Shown in pieces: positions 45,371-56,764 of a stretch of DNA of 64,000 nucleotides (positions within the stretch are counted from its first letter, which is position 1; every line of letters starts with the position of its first letter). The translations under genes and the position numbers were made by a program. The stretch is from contig CM064867.1 in the NCBI GenBank assembly GCA_032719365.1, positions 41,441,651 to 41,505,650 on the forward strand, written 5' to 3'. Below the pieces are notes generated by a model. That model saw only the letters and a program-made list of their open reading frames with translations, was not told the DNA's origin and did not search any database. The DNA is from Prinsepia uniflora. Taxonomy: Eukaryota; Streptophyta; Magnoliopsida; Rosales; Rosaceae.

Positions 45371-46220
45371 TCAGACAAAGTGGATGATGCTGAGTTTGAC
45401 GATTTCTGCCTTCATAGCCTCGGTCCTCTCTGCATCGTAGAGGCGACGTTTCTGTTCGACAGGCCTGTAGGCGGGGTCAATACTGTACCGGTGGTAGATC
45501 ACGTCGGTGGAGATGCCGGGCATGTTGGCGTAGGACCAGGCAAAGACTTCAGAGTTTTCCCTCAGAAAACAAATCAATTGTGACCGTAGGTGTGGCGAGA
45601 AGGTTGTACCAATTTTTACCCGTCGATCTGCAAAGTCGTGGGAGAGTGCTATCTCTTCAACATCCTCGATGGGTTGCGGGTGTGGTGTTGCCAAATGGTC
45701 CCGAGGATCTTCAATTGGCCCATCCTGTATTCTCTGTGCGTCTTGAGGGCTGACGGGGTCAGCCTCGAACACGGACTCTGTCACTGCCATGGTTTCTTTC
45801 GGAGGTTGGATTGGGGTGACAAAAATTGCAATCTCTTGCAGCCAGTTAGTCTCCTTTGACTTAACCAATCCCCATAGGGGTTGGGAATTTTACTAGCAGT
45901 AGGTGGGTGGAGACGACTGCCTTCATCTGGTTAAGTATTCCCCGTTTGAGAATGGCGTTGTAGGCCGCGGGGAAGTCCACCACCAAGAAGGGTTCCAGCA
46001 CGGTTGCCCTCCGTGGATGTGTTCCGAGGGACAGGGGGAGGGTAACTGTTCCATGCGGGACGATGGAGTCCCCCATGAAACCAAAGAGCGGCGTAGGTGA
46101 GCGGTTCAGACTTGCTTCTGGGATGCCCAATTTCTTGAAAGCTCGCATGAAAAGGACGTTGACCGAGCTTCCAGTATCGACCATCACCCGTTGTACGTCG
46201 AAGTTAGATATCTCAGCCAT
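45371..46220 (-). pseudogene. Element J protease and protease-RT linker
   Basis: The minus strand encodes a retroviral-type aspartic protease with DTGSS (Asp 15 of the frame starting 46220) and the hydrophobic VDFPAAYNAILKR region. The frame shifts by one base near 45865 into the linker leading to RT. The protease would mature the polyprotein. Confidence 0.85.
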
Positions 46221-46224
46221 AATG

Positions 46225-48592
46225 ACAATGGGGTCATCGTGAGGATAGACGATCCCGCGCTCTTCCTCCTCGGAAAAAGTGATGGGTTCCCAACCGAGTC
46301 AGTTTGTTTTCATGGCTCTTCCTTCTTCGATACTGAAGAGCTACTGATTCTGTTTGGTGGCCAGCAGAAAGTTCTTCTTTGCCCGGTTGGAAGTGAGCCA
46401 GCAAGAAATTGATGGTCCTCCAGAGATCGTGTTGATCTGTGGGTTGCGAGGTGGTGGTGGTGCGTGTTGGAGAAATTGGTTGATCTTCCCATCTCGGGCT
46501 AGAGCCTCCACCAGATCCCGGAATACGACACATTGGTCAATGCTATGGCTGTTGTATTTGTGGTATTGGCAATAAATTCATGTGTCTTTGCCAAGCTTGC
46601 CCTTTGCTGGCGCCCAAGTGGACTTCGGGATCATATGTTCCATGTTCAAGAGAACGTTCTCGTAGGGGGTGTTGAGGATGGTATAGGTCTCGTACTTGGA
46701 GCGAGGGACCCGTTTTTCCCCGTTGTTTGACCGCTCCCCCTGCTGTCTTTCCTGGTGATTCAGGTTCTTACCCTTCTTCCCAGGGCTGTACAGATTGTTG
46801 CTGTGGGGGTATACTTTCCGTTTTCCCCCATAGCTCTGTTGCCCCTGCTCCTGTGAACGCTGTGCTGAACTCTGCTGTTCCGGGACGCTCTGTGTGTATG
46901 TTTTCACCGAGTCGGCCCGGGGAGGTTGATATGCAGCGTTGGACTTTTGGCTCAGCGTTTCAGCTTTGGCGTGGACCGCCGCCTATTTCATAATATCGTT
47001 ATAAGTTGTCCAGCTTTGGCGTGGACCGCCGCACCGGGAGTATTCGTGGCTGAATCTTGCTGTGTACCGCTACAGTGGTTCATGTTCGCCCTGTTTGAGC
47101 TGGAAGAGATCTTCGGCCGAAGACAGGCGATCAGTCTGTATCATGAACTAGTTCATGAAGGTGGAGGTGAACTGCTCAAAAGAGTTGATGGACCTAGACT
47201 CCAGCTTGTAAAACCAATTGATCGCAGCCTCAGTCAGCGTGGAACTGAAGTTGAGGCATTGTTCCTCATCCGCGAGGTTTTTGAGAGCAATGACCGAGTA
47301 AAAGTTATTCAGGTGATTCCATGGGTCGTCCTTCCCAGTGTAAAGCAGGATTTTTAGCGGCTTTATCTCATGATTGGCCCTGAACTGGTTGATTCGTTCT
47401 GTAAAGGGGCCCGAGCTGGTTTTTGACCAGGCTAGTCTTGTTGTCCGGGCTGTCCCAGCTTCGAATGTCCGGACTCGGTCCATTAGGTGTTGGACGAGCG
47501 ACTCAGTCCTGGACTGTTGTTTTGCCCCTCGGTCCATCTGCTCTGCCCGCCGATTATCTCTCGGTGCATGGTCGTGCCCGATCAGGCATGAACAGTCGGC
47601 ATCCCTCCCACTTGACTGGCGCTGATAGCTACTTGTCCGGTGGCCGACTGGCTTGACCGATCGGTGTCTCTCCGGTCGGGTGGATTCCTTGGGCTGGTCC
47701 CCCTGTGACCGACCAGCCTTGACCGCTCGGCGTCCCTCCGGCGAAGTGGTTCTTGGGATTTGCCATCCCGTCGGTCACCCTGTCCTGACCGCTCGGTGCT
47801 CCTCCGGCAGGTTGGTTCAGGTGGACGGTGAGCAAGGCAGAGTCGGGTAGACCGCTCGGTGTCATCGTGGGAGGCCCTTGATGTTTGCCTCTCTCGGTGT
47901 GATTGATCAGTCTTGTTTCCAGGTTGCCGAGCTGATTTGGCCGTACTCTCGGTCTCCTGGGATGAGTCGGTGACAAGGATGGGATAGCTTGTCAAGAAAG
48001 TTCCGCGGCTGTTGCCTGGGCGGGACCACCGAGCGGTGTTGTTTCCTCGGTGGTCGTGCCTTGTTTTTTCTGTAGGCCAAGGGTTAGGTCGGTGCGACTG
48101 GTGGTCGTTGACCGACTGGTTCCGTCCTGCCCCCTCACTGAGGGCTTCCCTTGCGTCTCGGTATATCCTGGTGTCGCCGAGCTGGTTTCCGGGAATGATC
48201 AACATTCGCGTGTGTTTCTTGCTTGGCTCGGCGTCCACTAGACTGGTGTTGGGCGGCTCGGTGACGGTGTGCTCCTTCTCCTTCCCCGTAGCTTGGTGAT
48301 TGTTTTCGACGCGCTCGGCGCACTCGGCAATGACCCTGTCGGCCTCATCCTTACCGAGGCGAGCTCGGTGAAAAGCGAGTTCCACCTGTGCAACCTGCAA
48401 CTGTTCTGCTACCTCGGTGTATCGATCGTCGAGCATCTGACATCTCGACTCGGCCTGGGTACCCTTAGTTTTGACCTCGACCATGTCGCTCTGGAGTCTC
48501 TCGATTATTTGTAAAAAGTTAGGAGAGGGGTCTCTCATTGTTCTGGGGCCTTGCCCGTGTGTGATATCACCGAGATCGTGCTCGCCCTGCAT
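46225..48592 (-). pseudogene. Element J gag
   Basis: On the minus strand the frame is open through the PBS from 48697; the first ATG is near 48592. An N-terminal, charged region (to 47582) is separated by a frameshift from the retrotransposon gag core (47537-47148: IKPLKILLYTG..DPWNHL..F), then a basic, Gln-rich part and a CxxH..HxxxxC motif near 46565-46530. In-frame stops include those near 47148, 47060 and 46575. A 22-bp block is repeated at about 46960 and 47012. Gag would form the particle. The copy is broken. Confidence 0.8.
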
Positions 48593-48679
48593 GTTCAGTG
48601 TCGACGAGTCCTCTCTCAGTTCAATGGGTGGATGAGTCGTAACTCGGTCTAGTTGAGCGTGGGCAAACTTAGTTTGATT

Positions 48680-48699
48680 TCCCACAGACGGCGCCAAAC
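48680..48699 (-). other. Primer-binding site of element J
   Basis: TTTGGCGCCGTCTGTGGG starts directly after the 5' LTR on the minus strand. It is not the tRNA-Met type used by the other elements here. Confidence 0.75.
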
Positions 48700-49186
48700 T
48701 ATTGAAGCATTAAATGTTCCAACTATCGATTACTCGTTGCCCAATCACCAAATGACGCGTGTCCCTCCTGTGACCTGTCAACTCAAGCGGACCGCGGGTT
48801 TCCGTTAGTACGGGCACCGGTGTGGTGCCGGCCTAAGGTACTTTGACGATCAAGTCAGTTGCGTTGTTCGTAAGAGGAAATAGTAAATGGTAAGTTTGGC
48901 AGAGTAATTGTGAATAGTAAATCTTCGTTACCTTAATTGGGAAATGTGTACGCCTTATGTATGGGTAGGTGGTATGTTCAATTCCCAAAGTTCCGATGTG
49001 GGATAAACGCTCCTTGATTTACGTGCTGACACGAGTTACGTAGACCGATGGTGGATACGCTTCCACGTGGCATCCCGCATTGGGCCCGGTGTTGGGGCTG
49101 TTGCAAGTATAGTAGTGTTGGGCCTTGAACGGAGTCTGGGTTTTAAGTATACGGTCCAGTGGGTCTATTCAGATATGTTGTCAACA
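48700..49186 (-). repeat. 5' LTR of Tat element J
   Basis: 487 bp, exactly the length of the other LTR, with scattered substitutions; the inner terminus reads TA instead of CA on the minus strand. Confidence 0.92.
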
Positions 49187-49191
49187 ATCTT
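49187..49191. repeat. Target-site duplication ATCTT, right copy
   Basis: It follows TCAACA and matches 37301-37305. Confidence 0.9.
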
Positions 49192-49247
49192 CACTAATCT
49201 GTCAATAACCCCTAATCTAATCCCGTTTTATGGGACGGGTCGTTACA
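49192..49247 (-). repeat. LTR K, head (continuation)
   Basis: On the minus strand TGTAACGACCCGTCCC and 40 bp more, completing LTR K when element J is removed. Confidence 0.82.
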
Positions 49248-49551
49248 ATCTACCTCCCTTAAAGAATTTCGTCACCGAAATTCAGAATCTCGTACTTCCG
49301 TAACTAACTGGGGGAAATCTAACTGGTCTCACACCTGGGTCTCCTACCCGGTGTCCAGCACCTACCAATCCAAAGTATCCTGAGATTCGTACAATGTTCC
49401 ATATTACTTCCGTCAGCGATCCATACCGACCTCACCGGAGTCACAACGTACTCGTCTTAAACCCCTAACTCAACCAATCCGTCCACCGGTGGTTCCAATA
49501 ACCACCAACACTGTCATCCTGTGGAACTTCATCCACGTCCTACACCACCTG
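49248..49551 (-). mobile_element. 3' end of a further non-coding internal region (element N)
   Basis: On the minus strand it ends ACGAAATTCTTTAAGGGAGG, a polypurine-type tract, next to LTR K. No protein motif. Element H interrupts it at 49552, and its remainder lies beyond the window. Confidence 0.65.
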
Positions 49552-52202
49552 TGACAGGACCCATCCCGATTATCCCTCGATAATCGCAAAAGATCCTGCA
49601 CCTGTCTGACCATAACGTGAAATGGCCAAAAGAAGTTCAGATATATATATATATATATATGGAGGTACACAACACAACAAACAATACACATAGTTAGACC
49701 AGGGATAGGTACGGCTTTAGGACCGTTGACTACCTCAGTTGTCAACCGTTTTACAGAGCATAAGAAATATTTACAAACAAAGATCAAAATCTTACGCGGT
49801 CAGATACTTGGGTACGCAACGGTCGGTTTATTCTTCTACCTCGATACAAGCCTCAGTACCTGTGCACGGGCCTGGAGGGTATAAAAACATTAAAGGTGTG
49901 AGTGGACGAAAATAAAGTTTTAGAAATACATTTATCAAAAATAGTCTTACCCTCCAGTTTTGTAAACATGCATGCATTTCATAAAACATGAGTCATACAA
50001 ATCAAAGGTAAAATAAAACAGCTAATACAATTCAAAATCAATCATGATACCACCATCCTCAACATCCAATCTCAATATCCAATAACCCATCACGATACCA
50101 ATGCAACGCGTGCAACTCGGGTGTCTCACGTCCGAGTACCTCCCCAGGATCAACGACGTCTGGGGTTATATCATCTCCTGGATCAACGACGTCTGGAGGA
50201 TATCATCATAAACTCACACTCCTGAGACTGAGCCTCCCCTCGGAGCTACTCATCTCCAGGCAGTGGATCGTGACTACTCCAGGATCTACGACGTCTGAAG
50301 GAGACCATCAAATCACAGAGGATGGTACCAATAACCAATAATCTCTTTTCAAGACCAGTTAAATCTCAAAATCAAATCAATAGTTCAACAGGGTCTCTGC
50401 CCGAAATAGAGCTTTTATAAAGCACAAGTAAGTACCACAACTTCATATATAACACAATGTCTAACAGATAATTTATAAATCAATTTCATCAATTAAATCA
50501 TGTAACTTAATTTCAGAGTCAAAATCCATCTCAAATCTCAGGTCATCGCTCAAAATCACAATTTTATGATTTTCTCGAAAATCGTGCCCAAAGCAATATA
50601 AAATAATATTATATTCCCAAAATCCGGAAATCATCTTATCACATCATCAATCATAGCAAATCAATTTAAATCATATCATAAAGCATTTAAAAGTAGTTAA
50701 AATATGTATGCATGCATTTAGGGTAGAAAACAAAAGCCCACTCACACACCGTCCAGATTGCTCAGATTCGAGCTGTTCGTTCTCGTCTGATGTCCCGAGA
50801 ATATTTCGGCCTGTCAAACACGTAATATAGGGTTACTACAGTATCATATAATCTTATGTAGAATTTCCTAGTCGTCGGAATAAAATATTATTATTTAAAC
50901 GTAACCTATACGCTTCAGATACGCAAAACTATCCTCAATTTATATCCAATTGACCTGAAACTAACGCCAATAGGTCCGTATAATCAAGAACATCAAAAAG
51001 TATGTTGGACCCAAGGTGAAATTCCCGGCCACGCGCCCTCACGCGCCGCCACAAGCGGCTGCGCGTGAAAGCCACGCGCCGTGAACAGTGCCCTGCTATA
51101 GTGCTTCTCCCTCGCCCGTTTCTCTGATAAACGGGTCTGCAACCCGCGATCAGACCCGGTGCAATCTCCTTTGATTTGAACTCAATTCCTCCCGTTATTT
51201 CACTCATTAGCATCAATTCAATCTAGATTACAGTTCTGTGACTTCAATTTAATCAAACAAACCCTCAAAATCCTCGACTCAAGACGAACACCCGACGGGT
51301 CCTAACTCGGGTTCTACCAAAACCAACCTGTTTCTTTCAATTGATGACACCAGAAGCATCCTAGGTCCATTCTAAATACGAAATTGAAATCAATTTCACG
51401 AATCATTACCTCCAAGTAATCGAACGCAAGCTCAAATTTTCAGAACAGTTGCAGGGCCTATTCGTCACCAATTCACCTCCAATTTTCGTTCCAGTTGATT
51501 GGGTTCGAGTCGTCTAGTTCCCAGAAGATGAAATATCACCTCAATTGCGATCGAAATCGTTCAAGAATTCAAATTCGACAATTTTTGGTGTTGGGTGATT
51601 TTCGGGTATTTTATTCTCAGAGGGGTTCCCGGTCCAATTTCTCCCAACGTTTCACTCAAGTACTCACTTAATTCCTCCTTTTTTGTCCTCTATTTAGTCT
51701 CTCTCACTCTCTGGGACAGTTGATCGATCAAGGGAGAAGAAGATGTTCTGTGTTTGTGTTTGTGCTAACTATGTGTTAATATCCATTCAAATGAATTAAT
51801 TAATTCTAATGGCAATCAAGTGCCACTAAGTTGTTTCTCAACATAGACAGGTGTCCACAACTGAGGTAAAGGGTGTTGAATCAGCAATTAAATGGATTAA
51901 TCAGCCCTTACACCGTTTAACTTAAAGCACTTGCATAAAATTACCATTTTACCCTTGAGATCACAAATGACCATTTTGCCCCTACACTTCATAACCACGT
52001 AACTTCTTCATCCAAACTCCGGTTTCAACATGCCACCTGTCTACGGGTTCAACGTTCCGAGACCTACACAATGGTACTAGAAAATGTACAAAAAGTATGC
52101 CAAACAAAAAGTCAACTTTTAGCCATGTCCCTCCAGGGGTAAAAACGACATTTTCACATTATTTTAATATTTTACAATTTTTGGATTTTTTGGGGCGTTA
52201 CA
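49552..52202 (-). repeat. 3' LTR of element H
   Basis: 2,651 bp, TGTAACGCCCC to GGGTCCTGTCA on the minus strand. It has an (AT)n run near 49640-49661, GATCAACGACGTCTGG repeats (50150-50300), the GC box (51035-51085) and an intron-like segment. Confidence 0.9.
49872..50745 (-). other. Putative intron within the 3' LTR of H
   Basis: On the minus strand GTGAGTGGGC opens and ACCCTCCAG closes 874 bp. The decamer GTGAGTGGAC near the acceptor side (about 49898-49907) pairs with one mismatch. ATGCATGC-type sites lie near 49968 and 50707. Confidence 0.5.
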
Positions 52203-52225
52203 ACCTTCCCCCCTTAGGAAATTTC
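52203..52225 (-). other. Polypurine tract of element H
   Basis: The minus strand reads TTTCCTAAGGGGGGAAGGT directly before the 3' LTR. Confidence 0.85.
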
Positions 52226-52228
52226 GTT

Positions 52229-54241
52229 TCACGGAAATAAGTACGGATACTGTTCTCGCATCTGAACATTGGGTTCCCAAGTAGCTTCTTCTACCTTCTG
52301 ATTTCTCCAAAGCACTTTCACTAGGGGAATTGTCTTTCGACGGAGTACCTTATCCATTCGATCCAAGATCTGCACAGGTTGTTCCTCAAAACTTAGGTCT
52401 TCCCTGAGCTCAATGGGTTGCTCTTCTAATACATGGGATTCGTCATACACATATTTCCGCAGCATTGACACATGGAAGATATTATGAACCCTGGAAAGGT
52501 CTGAAGGTAAGGATAATCTGCAAGCCACTCGGCCGATCCGCTCAATAAACTCATAAGGTCCGATGTAACGGGGGCTTAATTTCCCTCGTGTGCCGAATCG
52601 TACTATGCCTTTCCAAGGTGATAACTTCAGGAAAACCCAATCTCCCACTGTAAATTCAAGATCTCTCATCCGTCGATCCATGTAGCTCTTTTTTCGATCC
52701 TGAGCTGCCTTGAGTCTCTCCCTGATGAGCTTAACTTTTTCTATTGTCAGGTATATTAGTTCAGACTTGGACAATTTTCTTTCGCCCACTTCTGTCCAAC
52801 ACAAAGGAGTTCTGCATTGTCGTCCATATAAAGCTTCATAAGGTGCCATCCCAATGCTCGCCTGGTAGCTATTATTGTAGGCAAATTCCATCAATGGCAA
52901 GTGTGACTCCCAAGTTCCCTGAAATTGTAGAACACATGACCTTATCATATCTTCCAGGGTCTGGATAGTTCGTTCTGACTGTCCATCTGTCTTAGGGTGG
53001 AACGCCGTACTGAAATGCAATCTCGTCCCAAAAGCTTCCTGTAAACTCTGCCAAAATCTAGAGGTAAATCGTGGATCTCGATCTGAAACAATAGAGGCAG
53101 GTGTACCATGTAACCGGATGATCTCTTTAATGAATAAGTTACCATACTGGGTCATCTGAAAATCTTCCTTTACAGGTAAGAAATGCGCTGACTTGGTAAG
53201 TCTGTCTACAATTACCCAAACTCCGTCATGGCCTCTGGGCGTCCTCGGAAGTTTAAACACAAAATCCATGGTTATGTGGTCCCATTTCCATTCTGGGATA
53301 GGAAGCGGTTGCAGTGCTCCATAGGGTCTTTGTCTTTCAGCTTTTACCTGTTGGCATACCAAACACTTGCTTACATACTCAGCAATTTCTCTTTTCATAC
53401 CTGGCCACCAATAGTGTTCTCGCAGGGTACGGTACATCTTGGTTCTTCCTGGGTGCATGGTGTACGCTGAACTATGGGCTTCATCTAGAATCTCTTTCTT
53501 TAACACGGTAGCTGTAGGAACACACAATCTGCCTTCTTTTGTCAAAGCTCCATCCTTACTCACTGCATAATTCTGGCGTTCCCCTGCTTCCACTTCAATT
53601 CGGAGAATACATAAGATAGGGTCTTGGAATTGAGCTTCAATTATCTGATCAAGTAGGATTGGTCGAACCTGGAAACTCGCTACCAAACCACCTTGTTTAT
53701 CAAGTTTCAACATAGCACCAGTCCGACGAAGCTCAACCAATAAGGGTAAATGTATCATCTTTAGATGGGCTATAGAATGAGCTGATTTCCGACTCAATGC
53801 ATCCGCTACTATGTTTGCTTTTCCTGGATGATATTCGATCGTGCAGTCATAATCTTTAAGCAGTTCCAGCCATCTTCTTTGCCGCACATTTAACTTTTTT
53901 TTGTGAAAAAAGTACTTTAAACTTTTTTGATCCGTAAAAAGTATACAGGTTGCACCATATAAATATTGTCGCCAGATCTTGAGTGCATGTACCACTGCAG
54001 CCAGCTCTAGATCGTGGGTAGGGTAGTTGTGTTCATGCAGTTTTAACTATCGAGAGGCATAAGCAATTACCTTTCCTTGTTGCATTAACACACACCCCAA
54101 TCCATGCAAGGATGCATCAGTATACACGTCAAATTCTCCACTATCGTCCGGAAGGACCAACACCGGAGCAGATGTCAATCGTTTCTTCAATTCTAGAAAA
54201 CTCCACTCACAAGCTTCATTCCAAAAGAACTTAACTCCCTT
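52229..54241 (-). pseudogene. Element H RNase H, integrase and chromodomain
   Basis: The frame continues from RT through RNase H (VYTDAS..GLGCVLMQQ) to a 588-residue open stretch (53995-52229). In that stretch: RNase H end (HEHNYPTHDLEL..YHPGKANIVADALSR), the integrase HHCC zinc motif (His 174, His 181, Cys 211, Cys 214), the catalytic triad Asp 244, Asp 305, Glu 341 with 35 residues between the last two, then the C-terminal domain and chromodomain ending EEATWEP. A TGA at 54242-54244 and a TAG at 54047-54049 cut the RNase H segment; the integrase itself looks intact. Integrase joins cDNA to chromatin targeted by the chromodomain. Confidence 0.92.
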
Positions 54242-55408
54242 TCAGGTCAATTGGGTCAGTGGAGCGGCAATTGTAGCAAATCCTTCGACAAAACGTCTGT
54301 AGTAACCGGCCAATCCCAAAAAGCTTCTCACTTCGGTTACTGTCTTCGGTTGTTCCCATTTCGCGACTGCCTCAATCTTCTGGGGATCAACACAAATACC
54401 TTCTGCAGAAATCACATGCCCCAGAAATCCCACATTGGTTAGCCAAAATTGGCACTTACTCAACTTCGCATACAGCTTGTTCTCCCTCAGTGTCTTAAGC
54501 ACAAGTCTCAGATGTTTCTCATGCAGCGTTTTACTCTTGGAATACACCAAAATATCATCAATAAACACAATGACAAACTGATCCAAATATTTCCGGAATA
54601 GTCGGTTCATTAAATCCATAAATGCTGCTGGGGCGTTAGTTAACCCAAACGGCATTACTAGAAACCCATAATAACCATACCGAGTCCGGAAGGCTGTTTT
54701 TGGAATATCTTCTTCTCGATTCCTCAACTGATGATAACCAGAACGGAGACCAATCTTCGAAAAATACTCCGCCCCCCTTAATTGGTCAAACAAATCATCA
54801 ATCCGGGGAAAAGGATACTTATTCTTGATTGTGACCTTGTTGAGCTGTCTATAATCCATGCACAATCTCAACCTGCCTTCTTTCTTCCTCACAAATAGCA
54901 CGGGGGCTCCCCATGGTGATACGCTCGGTCGAATGAACCCCATGTCAATTAGATCTTGTAGTTGTACCTTCAGTTCCTTCAACTCAGCTGGGGCCATACG
55001 GTAAGGAGTCAATGAAATGGGTCGCGTACGAGGGATCAAATCAATAGTGAACTCCACCTCCCTATGTGGTGGTAACCCTGGCAAATCCGCAGGAAACACA
55101 TCCGGAAACTCACATACGATGGGGATGTCTTCGGCCTTAGCTGGGGTATCCCGTACATCAATCACCTGTGCTAAATAGCCCTCGCAACCTCTCCTCAACA
55201 ATTTTTCTGCCGTGAGGACGGATATGATTTTTGCGGGTAATGCTCTCCGATCTCCCTGAAACACCACCTCCGGTAACCTTGGGCTCCGGAGTAGTACCCT
55301 CTTCTCGAAACATTCAATCGAGGCATGATGGGTTGTCTGCCAATCCATCCCAAGTATGACATCAAAATCACATAAATCTAACAATATTAAGTCAGCCACG
55401 AGATGCAC
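54242..55408 (-). pseudogene. Element H reverse transcriptase
   Basis: 388 residues: end of protease (DFDVILGMDW), linker, then RT with WGAPVLFVRKKEG, CMDYRQLN, PFGLTNAPAAFMDLMN, FIDDILVYS at 282-285 and FLGHVIS. In motif A the family's catalytic Asp is replaced by Gly (residue 220, KIGLRSGYHQ; codon GGT at 54749-54751), one base from the usual GAT. The frame is one base off the protease frame: a G is missing from a G run near 55416. It ends at the TGA at 54242-54244. RT activity is therefore unlikely even without the stops. Confidence 0.92.
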
Positions 55409-55855
55409 ACCCCTATCAATACAGGATAATCTCGTATCACTTGGTTGACTACATAAACATCACCGGTCGGCGTACCGACTCCCATATCATAACCAAGCGC
55501 AGAAATCTCTCTATCAGCTAAGGTTGCATAAGTGTGAGAAACAAATGAATGAGTAGCTCCCGGGTCAATTAAGGTACGTGCATCATGACCCAAAATAGGA
55601 AGCATACCTGTCACCACTCCCGGAGTTACTCGAGCTTCCTGTTGGGTTACTGCAAACACTCGAGCCTGTGGTCCTGAAGTCTGACCACGTCCCCGTGATC
55701 CACCACGTCTGCGACCAACTCCGCTCCCTCCAGTTGCACCAGAAGTCGAGGCTGTATTCAAATTCTGCTCTGTTGTTCCCCGACCTGTACCACTATTACC
55801 AGCTCGGTATGGGCAGTTCCTTATAATGTGTCCAAGCTCTCCACAAGAAAAACAA
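55387..55855 (-). pseudogene. Element H gag zinc knuckle and protease
   Basis: The minus-strand frame has a CCHC knuckle (CFSCGELGHIIRNCP, 55854-55810), an Arg/Gly-rich stretch, then the aspartic protease (LIDPGATHSF, Asp at 55566). Family members normally have DSG or DTG; here the second residue is Pro, which probably harms catalysis. The frame runs off at 55387 through the single-base frameshift. Confidence 0.88.
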
Positions 55856-56670
55856 GTCACTGAACTCGGCCGACTAGATCTCGCACTCTGTCTCGCAGTA
55901 GATCCCACAGATGTTCCACTGGACTGAGTTGTTGCCTGAGGTCGAACACCAGATCTCTGTGTACCTCCTCCGCTACTATAACTCGGTTGAGTACCACCTG
56001 AAGATCCAGAACTAAAACCACCCCTTTTTGGCCATCTTTGGTTCGGGGCTCCCTGATATGGTCGCTCTCGGCGCCGGCCGAAACCCTAAAACTGTTGTCG
56101 TACTGGTAATGTTGCCTCAACTCTAGCGGCAGCATCAGATAACTCCCTCAGAGTAGCAAACGATCCCACTGTTACAGCACCACGGATCTCATTCCTCAAC
56201 CCCTGCTCAAACCTTCTGCACTTATCTTCTTCATTGGCCACATACAGAGGAGCGAAATTAGCTTGGTTCAAGAACTTATGTTCATAGTCAGCCACAGACA
56301 TATTTCCTTGTTGCAGCTGAAGGAACTCCACTACCTTGGCATTACGAAAGGAACGAGGATAGAATTGGTCTAGGAAATGATGCCTGAAGTCCTCCCAAGT
56401 CAAGGTACTGGCATCTAATCCCGTCAACTGTAAGCCGCGCCACCATCTATACGCCTGACTACTCAGCATAACCGTGGCTAAGGGAACCATGTCTCCCGGT
56501 GGACATCGCATGATCTCGAAAATCCTCTCCAACTGGGTGATCCAGTCATAAGCTTCGTCTGGGTTGGTCCGGCCAGTAAAACTAGTGGCCCCCAATCGTT
56601 GAGCTCTTTCGACATCTGGACCCTCTATCTCTTCGCCAGGCTGTGCACGAGGCTCGCGTCGCGGAGGCAT
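55856..56670 (-). pseudogene. Element H gag
   Basis: The ATG at 56670 (MPPRREP) starts the same protein type as the gag of element I at 62436. It contains the retrotransposon gag core (AQRLGATSFTG..WITQLERIF..FRHHFLDQFYPRSFRNAKVVEFLQLQQGNMSVADYEHKF). A TAG at 56086-56088 interrupts it at residue 195; the frame continues to the zinc knuckle. Gag packages element RNA. The start follows the PBS by about 80 bp. Confidence 0.9.
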
Positions 56671-56749
56671 ATTGAGGTAGCTGTAAACAGAAACATATCA
56701 GTATAACAACACATGCACACCATGTGCCTGACTCAGACCGCAAACCTAT

Positions 56750-56761
56750 GCTCTGATACAA
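56750..56761 (-). other. Primer-binding site of element H (one mismatch)
   Basis: TTGTATCAGAGC on the minus strand, three bases inside the 5' LTR; the usual TGGTATCAGAGC has one change. Confidence 0.85.
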
Positions 56762-56764
56762 ATT

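Larger units (their letters stand above)
37306..49186 (-). mobile_element. Complete Tat-lineage Ty3/gypsy element J with antisense extra gene
   Basis: An 11.9-kb element with two 487-bp LTRs and ATCTT duplications. On the minus strand the order is LTR, PBS (TTTGGCGCCGTCTGTGGG), gag, protease, RT, RNase H, integrase, minisatellite, an opposite-strand spliced gene, a 60-bp minisatellite, polypurine tract and LTR. An extra antisense ORF between integrase and the 3' LTR is known in the Tat lineage (Grande1, RIRE2, Retand). Reading frames carry several stops and frameshifts, so it is no longer autonomous. It inserted into LTR K. Confidence 0.92.
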
